DNA from: Aciduricibacillus chroicocephali | Lineage (GTDB): Bacteria; Bacillota; Bacilli; Bacillales; Amphibacillaceae | Reading direction: 5' to 3' | Assembly (NCBI RefSeq): GCF_030762805.1 | Contig: NZ_CP129113.1 | Coordinates: forward strand, 1,502,001 to 1,566,000 | Length of the DNA stretch: 64,000 bases | Shown: one piece after another, positions 54,165-61,990 of the stretch | Numbering within the stretch: position 1 is the first letter of the stretch | How the letters are laid out: each line of letters starts with the position of its first letter | Translations under genes and position numbers: made by a program | Notes under the pieces: generated by a model | Databases searched by the model: none | The model's input: only the letters and a program-made list of their open reading frames with translations | What the model was told of the DNA's origin: nothing

Positions 54165-55629
54165 CCTGGCCGTACTGCCAATTGTTCTGCCGCTCGCTGC
54201 GGCAATCATACTGGCTTTTACCCATAAAAAAATCGGACTTTCCCGCATACTGGCACGAATCTTCTCTATAATCTATGCAGGATTTGCTAGTGTGCTTTTA
54301 TGGAGAGTGCTTACTACTGGAAGTGTCATATTGGAATTGGGCGGCTGGAAAGCACCATACGGTATCGTATTGGTAGCTGACAAACTGTCTGTCCTGCTCA
54401 TTTGTACGACAGCCATTGTAGTAATCGCCTGTACTTTCGCATCAGGCTTTGTCGGCAAGCAGATGGAATATCATTATTTCCATGCTTTTTTCTACTTTTT
54501 AATCACGGGGATTTCAGGAGCTTTTCTAACAGGCGATCTGTTTAACCTGTTTGTATTCTTTGAAGTACTGCTCATGGCCTCTTATGCTCTAATCACACTT
54601 GGAGGAAAACGTGTGCAGCTCCGTGAATCGATGAAGTATATGCTGATCAACCTGTTCTCTTCTGTCTTATTCGTAACAGCGATATCGTTCCTATATTCCG
54701 TTGTAGGAACGGTGAATATGGCTCAAATTGCAGAACGTGTTCAAGATGTTCAGCAAACAGGTATACTAACGACGATTGCAGTTCTGCTATTCTTCGTTTT
54801 CGCGACAAAAGCAGCACTGTTTCCGCTTTATTACTGGATGCCGAATCCTTACATTACGCCGAATCCGGTCATTTCTGCCTTATTTGGCGCTCTGCTTACA
54901 AAAGTCGGTATCTACTCTATACTGCGAGTCTTTTCCCTAATCTTTATTTACAGAATGGATCTGACTCACACAGCATTTATTTGGATTGCGGGGCTTTCCA
55001 TGCTGTTCGGCATCGCAGGTGCATTGTCCACGCATAACGTAAAATTGATCATCGCCTACAATATTATTCCGGCGATCGGTTTTATACTCCTTGGTATCGG
55101 AGTATTCAACGGTGACAGCCTGACTGGTTCTGTTTATTATCTGACTCATGACATGCTGATAAAGACAGCACTGTTCTTAATAGTCGGAGCGATTGTTTAT
55201 GTTACCGGGACGTCCGACCTTCGTAAAATGGGCGGACTTATCCATACATATCCGCTCCTTGGCTGGCTGCTCTTCATAGCTGCCTTTGTCCTTGCTGGCA
55301 TTCCGCCATTTAGCGGGTTCATCAGCAAATTGCTGCTGCTTAAAGGAGCTTTTAAAAATGGTGACACGGTCATAATCATCGTCTCCCTTTTAACAAGCCT
55401 GCTTATTCTATATTCAGTCATGCGAATCTTCATCCAAGGATTCTGGGGCGAGAAGAAAGATTACGGTCCTAAAAAGAAAACAGCCTTTCTCACAGGGCCT
55501 GTCATCCTGCTTCTAGCTGGTTCAATTGCACTCGGAATCGGTGCTGAACTATTCTTGCCGTATATGCAAAGCATTTCAGATTATCTGTTGAATCCAAGTG
55601 ACTATATCAATTCTGTGTTAAAGGAGTAG
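54157..55629 (+). CDS. mrpD: Na+/H+ antiporter subunit D (MrpD/MnhD)
   Basis: A 490-residue antiporter-like subunit related to NuoM/N with about fourteen helices. Glu136 in FFEVLLMASYALI and a Lys near 219 in TKAALFPLYYWMP are the conserved charged residues of the proton path. The ATG at 54157 lies inside the mrpC end. Its length equals that of B. subtilis MrpD (493) within a few residues. Confidence 0.96.
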   Translation: MSNLAVLPIVLPLAAAIILAFTHKKIGLSRILARIFSIIYAGFASVLLWRVLTTGSVILELGGWKAPYGIVLVADKLSVLLICTTAIVVIACTFASGFVGKQMEYHYFHAFFYFLITGISGAFLTGDLFNLFVFFEVLLMASYALITLGGKRVQLRESMKYMLINLFSSVLFVTAISFLYSVVGTVNMAQIAERVQDVQQTGILTTIAVLLFFVFATKAALFPLYYWMPNPYITPNPVISALFGALLTKVGIYSILRVFSLIFIYRMDLTHTAFIWIAGLSMLFGIAGALSTHNVKLIIAYNIIPAIGFILLGIGVFNGDSLTGSVYYLTHDMLIKTALFLIVGAIVYVTGTSDLRKMGGLIHTYPLLGWLLFIAAFVLAGIPPFSGFISKLLLLKGAFKNGDTVIIIVSLLTSLLILYSVMRIFIQGFWGEKKDYGPKKKTAFLTGPVILLLAGSIALGIGAELFLPYMQSISDYLLNPSDYINSVLKE

Positions 55630-55635
55630 GTGAAA

Positions 55636-56118
55636 ATGCCGTTTCAAATTATCATCCATTTGATCATCGCTTTCATGTGGATGCTGCTCAATGAATCTTA
55701 TACAGGATCGAGCTTCATTGCCGGTTATCTCATTGGCGCAGTGCTTCTCTTCCTGATGAGACGGTTCTTGCCGGGGTCCTTTTATTTACGGCGTCTCTTC
55801 ATGGTTCTTGGGTTGATCATCCTGTTTATAAAGGAATTGATCTTATCCAACATCGACATTGTAAAGCTCGTATACAAACCGAGACTGAAAGGAAAAGTCG
55901 AACCTGGTATTTTCGCCTACCCGACCGAGTTAAAAAAAGAATGGGAAATTGCCTTACTGGCGAACCTCATTACATTAACTCCTGGTACACTGTCAGTTGC
56001 ACTCTCAGATGACCACTCAATCATCTATATACATGCAATGCATATCGATACCGAGGAAGAAGCAATTCAATCTATTAAAAACACGTTTGAAAAAGCAATT
56101 TTGGAGGTGACACGATGA
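55636..56118 (+). CDS. mrpE: Na+/H+ antiporter subunit E (MrpE/MnhE)
   Basis: A 160-residue subunit with two or three N-terminal helices and a soluble C-terminal part. NLITLTPGTLSVAL and the Asp/His-rich IYIHAMHID are typical of MnhE. The ATG at 55636 is spaced nine bases from AAGGAG; a GTG two codons earlier is possible. It overlaps mrpF by 4 bases (ATGA). Confidence 0.94.
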   Translation: MPFQIIIHLIIAFMWMLLNESYTGSSFIAGYLIGAVLLFLMRRFLPGSFYLRRLFMVLGLIILFIKELILSNIDIVKLVYKPRLKGKVEPGIFAYPTELKKEWEIALLANLITLTPGTLSVALSDDHSIIYIHAMHIDTEEEAIQSIKNTFEKAILEVTR

Positions 56119-56426
56119 ACGATTTACTTCTGCTCACCGAAAAAGTTATGCATATAGCCGTCTCCATCAGTGTTATCGGAATTTCAATCTCATTGCTGTT
56201 GCTCCTTTACAGAGTGATGATTGGACCGACAAATCCAGACAGAGCAGTCGGTCTTGATCTGATTGGAATTAATCTGATGGGAATTGCGGCTCTTGCGGCA
56301 ATCATGCTTGCATCCGATAAATTGAACGACGTCATCTTGCTCATTGGAATCCTTTCCTTTATAGGAACTGTCGGGATTTCCAAATATCTTGAAAAGGGTG
56401 TTCTCATTGACAGAGACTTTGATTGA
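56115..56426 (+). CDS. mrpF: Na+/H+ antiporter subunit F (MrpF/MnhF)
   Basis: A 103-residue three-helix subunit. The conserved RVMIGPTNPDRAVGLDLIG, with the membrane Asp of MrpF, is present. Translation is coupled to mrpE by overlap and to mrpG, which begins within its last codons. Confidence 0.95.
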   Translation: MNDLLLLTEKVMHIAVSISVIGISISLLLLLYRVMIGPTNPDRAVGLDLIGINLMGIAALAAIMLASDKLNDVILLIGILSFIGTVGISKYLEKGVLIDRDFD

Positions 56427-56772
56427 TATCATCTCCAACATCGCTACAATCGTGCTTCTGCTCAGCGGAACCTTTTTCATAATCTCAAGTTCAATCGGTG
56501 TATTGCGTTTCCCCGATGTGTTCACAAGGCTCCATGCAGCTACGAAAGCATCAACACTTGGCATTGCCAGTGTACTGGTCGGCACCTTCATCTATCTCTA
56601 TGCAGAGTACCATGTCGTGAGCGGGAAGCTCATCTTGGCCATACTGTTCATTTTTCTGACGAATCCAGTATCCGGTCATATGCTTTCACGCGCAGCTCAC
56701 GGGAGAGGCATCAAACCAATCATACACAACCGCAAAGATGCTTATGAAGATGCCATTAAAAAATCCGAATAG
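56407..56772 (+). CDS. mrpG: Na+/H+ antiporter subunit G (MrpG/MnhG)
   Basis: An approximately 121-residue three-helix subunit. GVLRFPDVFTRLHAATKASTLG is the MnhG signature. The start is probably the TTG at 56407, six bases after AGGGTG; GTG 56398 and TTG 56389 are further in-frame candidates. It ends the operon two bases before a terminator. Confidence 0.93.
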   Translation: MTETLIDIISNIATIVLLLSGTFFIISSSIGVLRFPDVFTRLHAATKASTLGIASVLVGTFIYLYAEYHVVSGKLILAILFIFLTNPVSGHMLSRAAHGRGIKPIIHNRKDAYEDAIKKSE

Positions 56773-56773
56773 A

Positions 56774-56811
56774 CAAAACGGCCCGCACAAAAAGTGCGGG
56801 TCGTTTTAATT
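56774..56811 (+). terminator. Intrinsic terminator of the mrp operon
   Basis: AAAACGGCCCGCAC and GTGCGGGTCGTTTT pair over 14 positions (one wobble) around five A residues, followed by TTTTAATTT. Confidence 0.93.
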
Positions 56812-56847
56812 TGGACAAACACAGCGGACAAGCAGCCTGCATACAAT
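56811..56847 (+). promoter_or_regulatory. SpoIIID-like sites and sigma-E -10 upstream of sigK
   Basis: TTGGACAAAC (56811-56820) matches the SpoIIID consensus WWRRACARNY at every position, and GCGGACAAGC (56824-56833) at eight of ten. CATACAAT (56840-56847) is a perfect sigma-E -10. The -35 region is not a good match, which fits an activator-dependent promoter. Confidence 0.65.
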
Positions 56848-56893
56848 CATATATGGGCAAAAGGCCAAAACATCTGATCTGGGAGGTAATCGA

Positions 56894-57601
56894 TTGTCAG
56901 TTCTGCTAACTGCTTTGTCGTTTGTTGTGAAAGAAATGGTCATGTTCGCTTCTTTTGTAAAGAACCAGGTTTTCCCCCAGCCCCTCTCTTCAGCAGATGA
57001 AGCTATGTATTTGAAAAAATTGCAGGAGGAAAACTGTCAGGATGCACGTAATAAACTTATTGAACATAATTTGCGGCTCGTTGCACATATCGTTAAGAAA
57101 TTCGACAATACCGGAGAAGACTCGGAAGATTTAATTTCCATTGGCACAATCGGCCTGATTAAAGGTGTAGAGAGCTTCAAATCCGGAAAAGGGACGAAGC
57201 TCGCTACATATGCCGCTAGATGTATTGAAAATGAAATTCTCATGCACTTACGAAGCCTTAAGAAACAGAAGAAAGATGTTTCCCTTCATGACCCGATCGG
57301 CCATGATAAAGAGGGTAATGAAATCAGTCTAATAGATATACTGGAAGCAGAAACAGAAAATATTATCGAGTATATCCAGAAAAGCATGGAGATCGAACAG
57401 ATGCATGAATTCCTCAAAATATTGGATTCTCGTGAAAAAGAAGTGATTCTCTATCGCTATGGCCTTGGCGGTGAAGATGAGCTGACACAACGTGAGATTG
57501 CGAAAAAGCTCGATATCTCAAGAAGTTATGTTTCCAGGATTGAAAAGCGTGCGCTTATGAAAGTGTTGCGCGCTTACTACAAACTTGAGAAAAATGAGTA
57601 A
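56894..57601 (+). CDS. sigK: RNA polymerase sporulation sigma factor SigK
   Basis: A 235-residue late mother-cell sigma factor. The first 20 residues are the hydrophobic pro-sequence ([15 protein letters not shown]) removed by SpoIVFB. Region 2 ([31 protein letters not shown]) and region 4 ([24 protein letters not shown]) are intact. The start is TTG at 56894, six bases after GGGAGGT. The gene is continuous: no skin-type element or recombinase interrupts it at the usual point. It lies downstream of mrpG, after a terminator. Confidence 0.97.
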   Translation: MSVLLTALSFVVKEMVMFASFVKNQVFPQPLSSADEAMYLKKLQEENCQDARNKLIEHNLRLVAHIVKKFDNTGEDSEDLISIGTIGLIKGVESFKSGKGTKLATYAARCIENEILMHLRSLKKQKKDVSLHDPIGHDKEGNEISLIDILEAETENIIEYIQKSMEIEQMHEFLKILDSREKEVILYRYGLGGEDELTQREIAKKLDISRSYVSRIEKRALMKVLRAYYKLEKNE

Positions 57602-57606
57602 AACAA

Positions 57607-57648
57607 AAAGGAAGACACCTGTTCAGCAGGCGTCTTCCTCTTGTATTT
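57607..57648. terminator. Bidirectional terminator between sigK and yrhC
   Basis: AGGAAGACACCTG and CAGGCGTCTTCCT pair over about 12 positions, with T-tracts on the plus strand (TTGTATTTTT) and the minus strand (TTTTTGTTTT). The right-hand arm lies within the last codons of yrhC. Confidence 0.88.
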
Positions 57649-57862
57649 TTCTTCTGATTTTATAAGCCTTCAGCAGAAATACCATTGCTGAAACTGCAAA
57701 TCCAATTGAAAGCAGGGCGTACTTCGTTCCCCCTGCAGCATGTCTTATATAAATTTGAATGAGCGTACCGATATAAAAGTAGACGCCCATTACAATCAAA
57801 GTTCCTGCGAAGCGGTTATAGTCTCTCAACTTTGCCATGAGCTGTTCACCAGTTTCTTTCAT
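57623..57862 (-). CDS. yrhC: YrhC family membrane protein
   Basis: A 79-residue protein with two membrane helices (about 23-42 and 50-67) and basic ends, resembling the YrhC family. The ATG at 57862 has GGAGGG six bases upstream; the frame continues to 57883 without a site. In B. subtilis yrhC follows mccB in the mtnN-yrrT-mccA-mccB-yrhC operon of methionine-to-cysteine conversion; here it follows mtnN directly. The function is unknown. Confidence 0.78.
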   Translation of the reverse strand: MKETGEQLMAKLRDYNRFAGTLIVMGVYFYIGTLIQIYIRHAAGGTKYALLSIGFAVSAMVFLLKAYKIRRKIQEEDAC

Positions 57863-57904
57863 GGGACATCCCTCCGCAACCATTGTAACATGGAATAAAG
57901 GCCG

Positions 57905-58618
57905 TTATCTTTGGGAACTTTTGGCTTCCTTCGCTGCCATACTGACTACACGAATAATAAGTTCTGCAGCATTTCTGCCTGCTTTGATAATAAATTCGTC
58001 AAAAGTAACGGCAGATTCTTTGCCCGCAATATCAGATAGTGCCCGAATGATGACAAATGGAATATTGTACTGCCAGCATACTTGTGCAATTGCCGCTGCT
58101 TCCATCTCTGCTGCAATCATATTAGGGAATTTTTCACGAGCAAACGCAACGCGTGCCGGGTCTGCCATGAATGTATCGGCAGTAGCAATAAGTCCGACTT
58201 CATAGCCAAGATCTATTGATTTCACTGCTTCCTCAGTCATTTCAATCAATTTCGTATCAGCAGCGAAGACTTCAGGCATGCCTGGTACTTGTCCATATTT
58301 ATAGTCAAACGCAGTCACATCGACGTCATGATGTACTACATTTTCGGAAATAACGAGGTCACCAACCTCAAGCTTACTGCTAAAGCCCCCCGCAGATCCT
58401 GTATTGATGACAAAGTCCGGTGCAAAGCGTTCTGCGAGAATAGCTGTTGCCATAGCAGCATTCACTTTCCCGATTCCCGACTTCAAAAGAACAACATCCG
58501 CACCTTCAAGTTTACCGCTAATAAACTGGCAATTGGCGACATCCTGCTCCTTTTTGTCTGTCATACGTCCTTTCAGCAGTTCCACTTCTTCTTCCATTGC
58601 CCCAATAATACCAATCAT
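57905..58618 (-). CDS. mtnN: 5'-methylthioadenosine/S-adenosylhomocysteine nucleosidase
   Basis: A 237-residue nucleosidase that removes adenine from MTA and SAH, recycling products of SAM use. The N-terminal IGIIGAMEEEVELL carries the catalytic Glu. NTGSAGGFSSKLEVGDLV and ALSDIAGKESAVTF (catalytic Asp) are the other family motifs. It lies between yrrS and yrhC. yrrT, mccA and mccB are not present. Confidence 0.97.
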   Translation of the reverse strand: MIGIIGAMEEEVELLKGRMTDKKEQDVANCQFISGKLEGADVVLLKSGIGKVNAAMATAILAERFAPDFVINTGSAGGFSSKLEVGDLVISENVVHHDVDVTAFDYKYGQVPGMPEVFAADTKLIEMTEEAVKSIDLGYEVGLIATADTFMADPARVAFAREKFPNMIAAEMEAAAIAQVCWQYNIPFVIIRALSDIAGKESAVTFDEFIIKAGRNAAELIIRVVSMAAKEAKSSQR

Positions 58619-58638
58619 TTGTCTTCCCCCATATCTGT

Positions 58639-59376
58639 TTATCTGTAACGATATTGCTGATCGTTCTTTTTAAGCTCTTCTACTTTGACTGGTTTCCAGC
58701 CTTTGCCGTCAACCCATTCCAAATTGACACGATATGTTTTATTTTCATTTGATTTGCTTGAAACAGTCGCTTGAACTTGCTGCTCGCCATGACGGCCGAT
58801 CCACCAAGTTGTCATGCTGGAAAGACCTGTCGCTTCTTTAATCGCTTTTTCCATTTCAAGACGGTCTTGTGAACCATCGTTGTAGTTCGTCGTATGACTT
58901 CCACTTTGATCTGTGCCAATTGGCTTCCAATTAGCTGTATATGCCTTTTTGACATTACCGTCTGAAGGCTCGGCTTTTTCCTTCTTCAATTTATCTTTCT
59001 TCTTATCTTTTTTCTTGTCATCTTTTTTCTTATCTTTTTCTTTATCTTCTTTTTCTTTATCAGATTTCTCTTTATCTTTTTCTTCCAAAGTCATCTTCTC
59101 ATTCTGCGTTTCCTTAGCCGCAGTCTGTTGCTCTTTATTAGCTTGTTTTTCCGCCTGGTCCTTGTTTGCCTTTGCTTGGGTGTTCTCTGTCTTCTGATTG
59201 GCAGTCTCTGTCGCAGCCTGTTCGCGCTGCTTAGATGCTTCGCTGTCACTGAATACAAAAATACCAATTAGAAATACGAGAAGTACACTGGCAACGATGA
59301 CGAGTACGGATATCAGTCTTGTAAGTTTCCTTTTCTGTTCAAATTTATTGAGCCTGGAGCCACGATTTTGGTCCAT
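58639..59376 (-). CDS. yrrS: YrrS, DUF1510 family membrane protein
   Basis: A 245-residue protein. A basic N-terminus and membrane helix (about 22-42) are followed by a long low-complexity region (about 48-145) made of Gln/Ala/Glu and then Lys-Asp/Glu repeats, and a C-terminal globular DUF1510 domain (about 150-245, with YTANWKPIGTDQSG and TTWWIGRHGEQQVQA). GGAGGG precedes the ATG at 59376. It sits next to mtnN and greA as in B. subtilis, but pbpI (yrrR), its usual partner, is missing. The function is unknown; the topology suggests a surface domain. Confidence 0.9.
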   Translation of the reverse strand: MDQNRGSRLNKFEQKRKLTRLISVLVIVASVLLVFLIGIFVFSDSEASKQREQAATETANQKTENTQAKANKDQAEKQANKEQQTAAKETQNEKMTLEEKDKEKSDKEKEDKEKDKKKDDKKKDKKKDKLKKEKAEPSDGNVKKAYTANWKPIGTDQSGSHTTNYNDGSQDRLEMEKAIKEATGLSSMTTWWIGRHGEQQVQATVSSKSNENKTYRVNLEWVDGKGWKPVKVEELKKNDQQYRYR

Positions 59377-59404
59377 GTAAGTCCCTCCTTCATCGTTATT
59401 CCCC

Positions 59405-59432
59405 ATTATACTATAATCCGGATAATTTTCAT
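59405..59432 (-). promoter_or_regulatory. Candidate sigma-A promoter of yrrS-mtnN-yrhC
   Basis: On the minus strand ATGAAA (59427-59432) and a consensus TATAAT (59405-59410) are 16 bases apart, 29 bases before the yrrS start and just after the greA terminator. Confidence 0.6.
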
Positions 59433-59454
59433 TTGCGAAAAGAATTTTTTAAGC

Positions 59455-59483
59455 AAAAAGCCGACATGTTAAGCATGCCGGCC
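59455..59483 (-). terminator. Intrinsic terminator after greA
   Basis: On the minus strand GCCGGCATG and CATGTCGGC pair (one wobble) around a short loop, and TTTTTGC follows. It lies about 20 bases past the greA stop. Confidence 0.82.
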
Positions 59484-59502
59484 TTTTCTCAAGCTTATTT
59501 AT

Positions 59503-59979
59503 TTACTGTACTTTAATAATTTTTACTTCAATATCCCCACCAGGAGTCGGTACATTCACGACATCTCCTGCTCCCTTTCCAATGATTGCCTGTGCCATTG
59601 GTGAGTCGTTGGAGATTTTCCCTTCAAATGGATCTGCTTCTGCAGAACCGACAATTCGATAAGTCTCTTCATCGCCATCTGGCATCTCAATGAATGTAAC
59701 AGACTTACCAAGACTAACAATGTCCGGATTGCTGTTATCATCTTCAATGATGACAGCATTGCGGATCATTGATTCAACCTGGGCAATACGTGATTCAACG
59801 AATGCCTGCTCATCTTTAGCCGCATCGTATTCTGAGTTCTCGGAAAGGTCACCGAAATCACGAGCAATCTTAATACGCTCAACAACTTCCTGGCGACGGT
59901 CCGTTTTTAAGAATTCGAGTTCATCTTCCAGTTTCTTTTTACCTTCTTCAGTCATGTAATAGCTTTTTTCAACAGCCAT
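59503..59979 (-). CDS. greA: Transcription elongation factor GreA
   Basis: A 158-residue factor that stimulates cleavage of backtracked RNA by RNA polymerase. An N-terminal coiled coil (about 1-75, with the conserved [18 protein letters not shown] near its tip, including the acidic catalytic residues) and a C-terminal FKBP-like domain follow. The ATG at 59979 has AAGGAG upstream; the in-frame extension to 60006 enters a terminator hairpin. The leader contains that hairpin between a promoter at 60078-60105 and the gene. Confidence 0.98.
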   Translation of the reverse strand: MAVEKSYYMTEEGKKKLEDELEFLKTDRRQEVVERIKIARDFGDLSENSEYDAAKDEQAFVESRIAQVESMIRNAVIIEDDNSNPDIVSLGKSVTFIEMPDGDEETYRIVGSAEADPFEGKISNDSPMAQAIIGKGAGDVVNVPTPGGDIEVKIIKVQ

Positions 59980-60003
59980 CGGACAGCACTCCTTCTCATA
60001 GAA

Positions 60004-60037
60004 CAAAAAAACAGCATGATTGCCATGCGTGCTTTTT
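60004..60037 (-). terminator. Terminator hairpin in the greA leader
   Basis: On the minus strand GCATG/CATGC forms the core, extended by A-T pairs and one bulged C, and GTTTTTTTGTTC follows. It ends the mltG-trmR transcript and also lies downstream of the likely greA promoter, so it could attenuate greA. Confidence 0.65.
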
Positions 60038-60077
60038 GTTTTTTTATAATTTTGGATGTATGGATTCTATTCATATA

Positions 60078-60105
60078 ATCATACAGATTTGCGTGCAATT
60101 TACAA
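60078..60105 (-). promoter_or_regulatory. Sigma-A promoter of greA
   Basis: On the minus strand TTGTAA (60100-60105) and TATGAT (60078-60083) are 16 bases apart, in the gap after trmR and about 100 bases upstream of greA. Confidence 0.6.
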
Positions 60106-60123
60106 TACTTTTGCTCGCCATAT

Positions 60124-60765
60124 TCAGAAAAGTTTGATGCTTGATGCTACCCCGTCACCAATCGGCATAATGACAGTACTGTAGGATGAATGGTGCATAA
60201 GCATTTCATTGTAGAGTTTCAGCTTCTTCACCATATTTTTAAACTTCTTTGGCACCTCACTGTCATCCGCTACATATCCTCTGAAAAGCACATTGTCCGT
60301 GACGATTAGACCGCCTTTTGGTACAAGGGCATGAGCCAGTTCAAAAAACTTTCCGTATTGACCTTTTGCCGCATCAATAAAAACGAAATCAAACCGTTCC
60401 CCGTCTTGAACGAATTTTTCCATCTGTTCAAGTGCATCTCCGAAGATAAGATGAATTTCCTTTTCCTTGTCTAGCCTTTTAATATTCCTGACAGCCTCAT
60501 CATACCGCACTTCGTCTCTCTCCATCGTCACAATCTGTGCATCAGGGCAGACTTTATTCATCTTAAGTGCAGAATAGCCGATTGCTGTACCGACTTCAAG
60601 AATCCTTTTTGGCTGATGAAGACGGAGCAGCTGCTGAAGATACTCGATTCCGAGCGGCTCCATAATCGGGACATGATGCTCGAGTGCATATGCTTCAAGC
60701 TCTGCTTCCCACTCACTGCTTGTCTCCAGCAAAGATTCCAAGTATTCATTTGTCATTTCTATCAT
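60124..60765 (-). CDS. trmR: tRNA 5-hydroxyuridine methyltransferase TrmR (YrrM)
   Basis: A 213-residue SAM-dependent O-methyltransferase of the catechol-type fold. Motif I is ILEVGTAIGYSALKM (about 57-70); the metal-binding Asp lies in FVFIDAAKGQYGKFF. In B. subtilis YrrM/TrmR methylates ho5U34 to mo5U34 in tRNA. The assignment rests on similarity and on the mltG-yrrM context. The partner genes yrrN/yrrO (trhP) that make ho5U in B. subtilis, and udk, are missing downstream. Confidence 0.88.
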   Translation of the reverse strand: MIEMTNEYLESLLETSSEWEAELEAYALEHHVPIMEPLGIEYLQQLLRLHQPKRILEVGTAIGYSALKMNKVCPDAQIVTMERDEVRYDEAVRNIKRLDKEKEIHLIFGDALEQMEKFVQDGERFDFVFIDAAKGQYGKFFELAHALVPKGGLIVTDNVLFRGYVADDSEVPKKFKNMVKKLKLYNEMLMHHSSYSTVIMPIGDGVASSIKLF

Positions 60766-60787
60766 TTGTTCAATCCTCTGTTTCAGC

Positions 60788-61882
60788 TCATTTAATATAC
60801 TGCTGTTTCAGCTTAAGATGTTCATCAAAGTCTTTAGCGAAATGAACTTTTCCTTCTTCATCATGAAGAAAATATAGATAATCGGTTTTTGCCGGCTCAA
60901 TCGCTGCTTCAAGGGCACTCTTGCCGAAATTGGATATCGGTCCGACCGGAAGACCTTTCACTTTATATGTATTATAAGGTGATTTCACTTCCAAATCTTT
61001 GAAATAGACTTTCTCCTTATGCTTACCAAGCGCATAAAGTACTGTCGGGTCCGTCTGTAACGGCATGCCTTCTTTAATACGATTGTAGAAAACGCCCGCT
61101 ATTTCTTTACGTTCTCCGCTCGTACCAGTTTCCTTCTCGACAACTGAAGCCATCGTAGCAATCTGATGCAAGCTCATGCCACTCTTCTTAATCTCATCCT
61201 GATAAGGCCCAAACTCTTTATCAGATGTTTTAACAAGACGCTCAATTACCATTTCTGGCGTAGTGCTGACACGATTGAAATCATAAGTCGCTGCAAAGAG
61301 ATAACCTTCCAGTGGTGTGCGAAGTTTTTTGTTCAGAATATCCTTCTTCAACAGGTTCGGGTATTTATCCATCAGGGTAGCTATGAATTCAGGATCATTC
61401 GCTTTTGTGAGAAAATCTTCTTTTGTGAATTGCATCCTCTTCGCGAAAATATCCGCAATCTCATCAACTGTCATTCCCTCTGGTACCGTAACTCTATAAG
61501 CAGGCCCTGCGACCGAGTATCCCCGTTTCAAGGAAGTCGTGATCTCATTCAGTGTCATTGCAGGAGTGAATACATATTCACCTGCCTTAAAACCTGTTTC
61601 TTTTTTAGCTTTCGTATAAAATCTGAATACACGCGCATCTTTGATAACGCCTTTTCCTTCCAGAATGCTGCCAATAGAAGCAGCACTTGAGCCTCTCGGA
61701 ATCTCAACTGTAACTCTTTTGTTACTCCCCGGCTGTACTGGCTGAAGCGCCGATTTTATGTATAGATATCCTGAAATGCTGCCAATAAGAACTATTACTG
61801 CAATGGCTAGCACCATAATTAAAACTATTTTTTTCGTTTTCCTGCCGTCATGCGACCCGAAGCCGCCTTCTCGATCCGACAT
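60788..61882 (-). CDS. mltG: Endolytic transglycosylase MltG (YrrL)
   Basis: A 364-residue membrane-anchored lytic transglycosylase that trims nascent peptidoglycan. An N-terminal helix (about 18-40) precedes a LysM-like subdomain (about 55-130) and the YceG catalytic domain, with the catalytic Glu in TMASVVEKETG. LEGYLFAATYDF and GLPVGPISNFG are further signatures. The ATG at 61882 is preceded by GGGGGG; the frame is open to 61990 but those residues would be encoded by the terminator of yrzB. It precedes trmR by 22 bases. Confidence 0.95.
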   Translation of the reverse strand: MSDREGGFGSHDGRKTKKIVLIMVLAIAVIVLIGSISGYLYIKSALQPVQPGSNKRVTVEIPRGSSAASIGSILEGKGVIKDARVFRFYTKAKKETGFKAGEYVFTPAMTLNEITTSLKRGYSVAGPAYRVTVPEGMTVDEIADIFAKRMQFTKEDFLTKANDPEFIATLMDKYPNLLKKDILNKKLRTPLEGYLFAATYDFNRVSTTPEMVIERLVKTSDKEFGPYQDEIKKSGMSLHQIATMASVVEKETGTSGERKEIAGVFYNRIKEGMPLQTDPTVLYALGKHKEKVYFKDLEVKSPYNTYKVKGLPVGPISNFGKSALEAAIEPAKTDYLYFLHDEEGKVHFAKDFDEHLKLKQQYIK

Positions 61883-61937
61883 AGGGCAAATCCCCCCATT
61901 CATCGTAAAACATACTTGTCCTAAAGCTTCATATAGC

Positions 61938-61985
61938 AAAAAGGAAAAGCCGCGAGTCGCAAGGACCCTTGGCTTTATCCTTTTT
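61938..61985 (-). terminator. Intrinsic terminator of ireB-ruvX-yrzB
   Basis: Arms 61938-61951 and 61971-61985 pair over 14 positions with one mismatch, and a second small AAGG/CCTT stem forms in the loop. On the minus strand CCTTTTTGC follows. It starts six bases past the yrzB stop. Confidence 0.8.
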
Positions 61986-61990
61986 GACAA

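Noticed and set aside
61166-61690. Open frame of 174 codons on the plus strand
   Set aside because: Antisense to mltG, whose reading frame carries clear family motifs.
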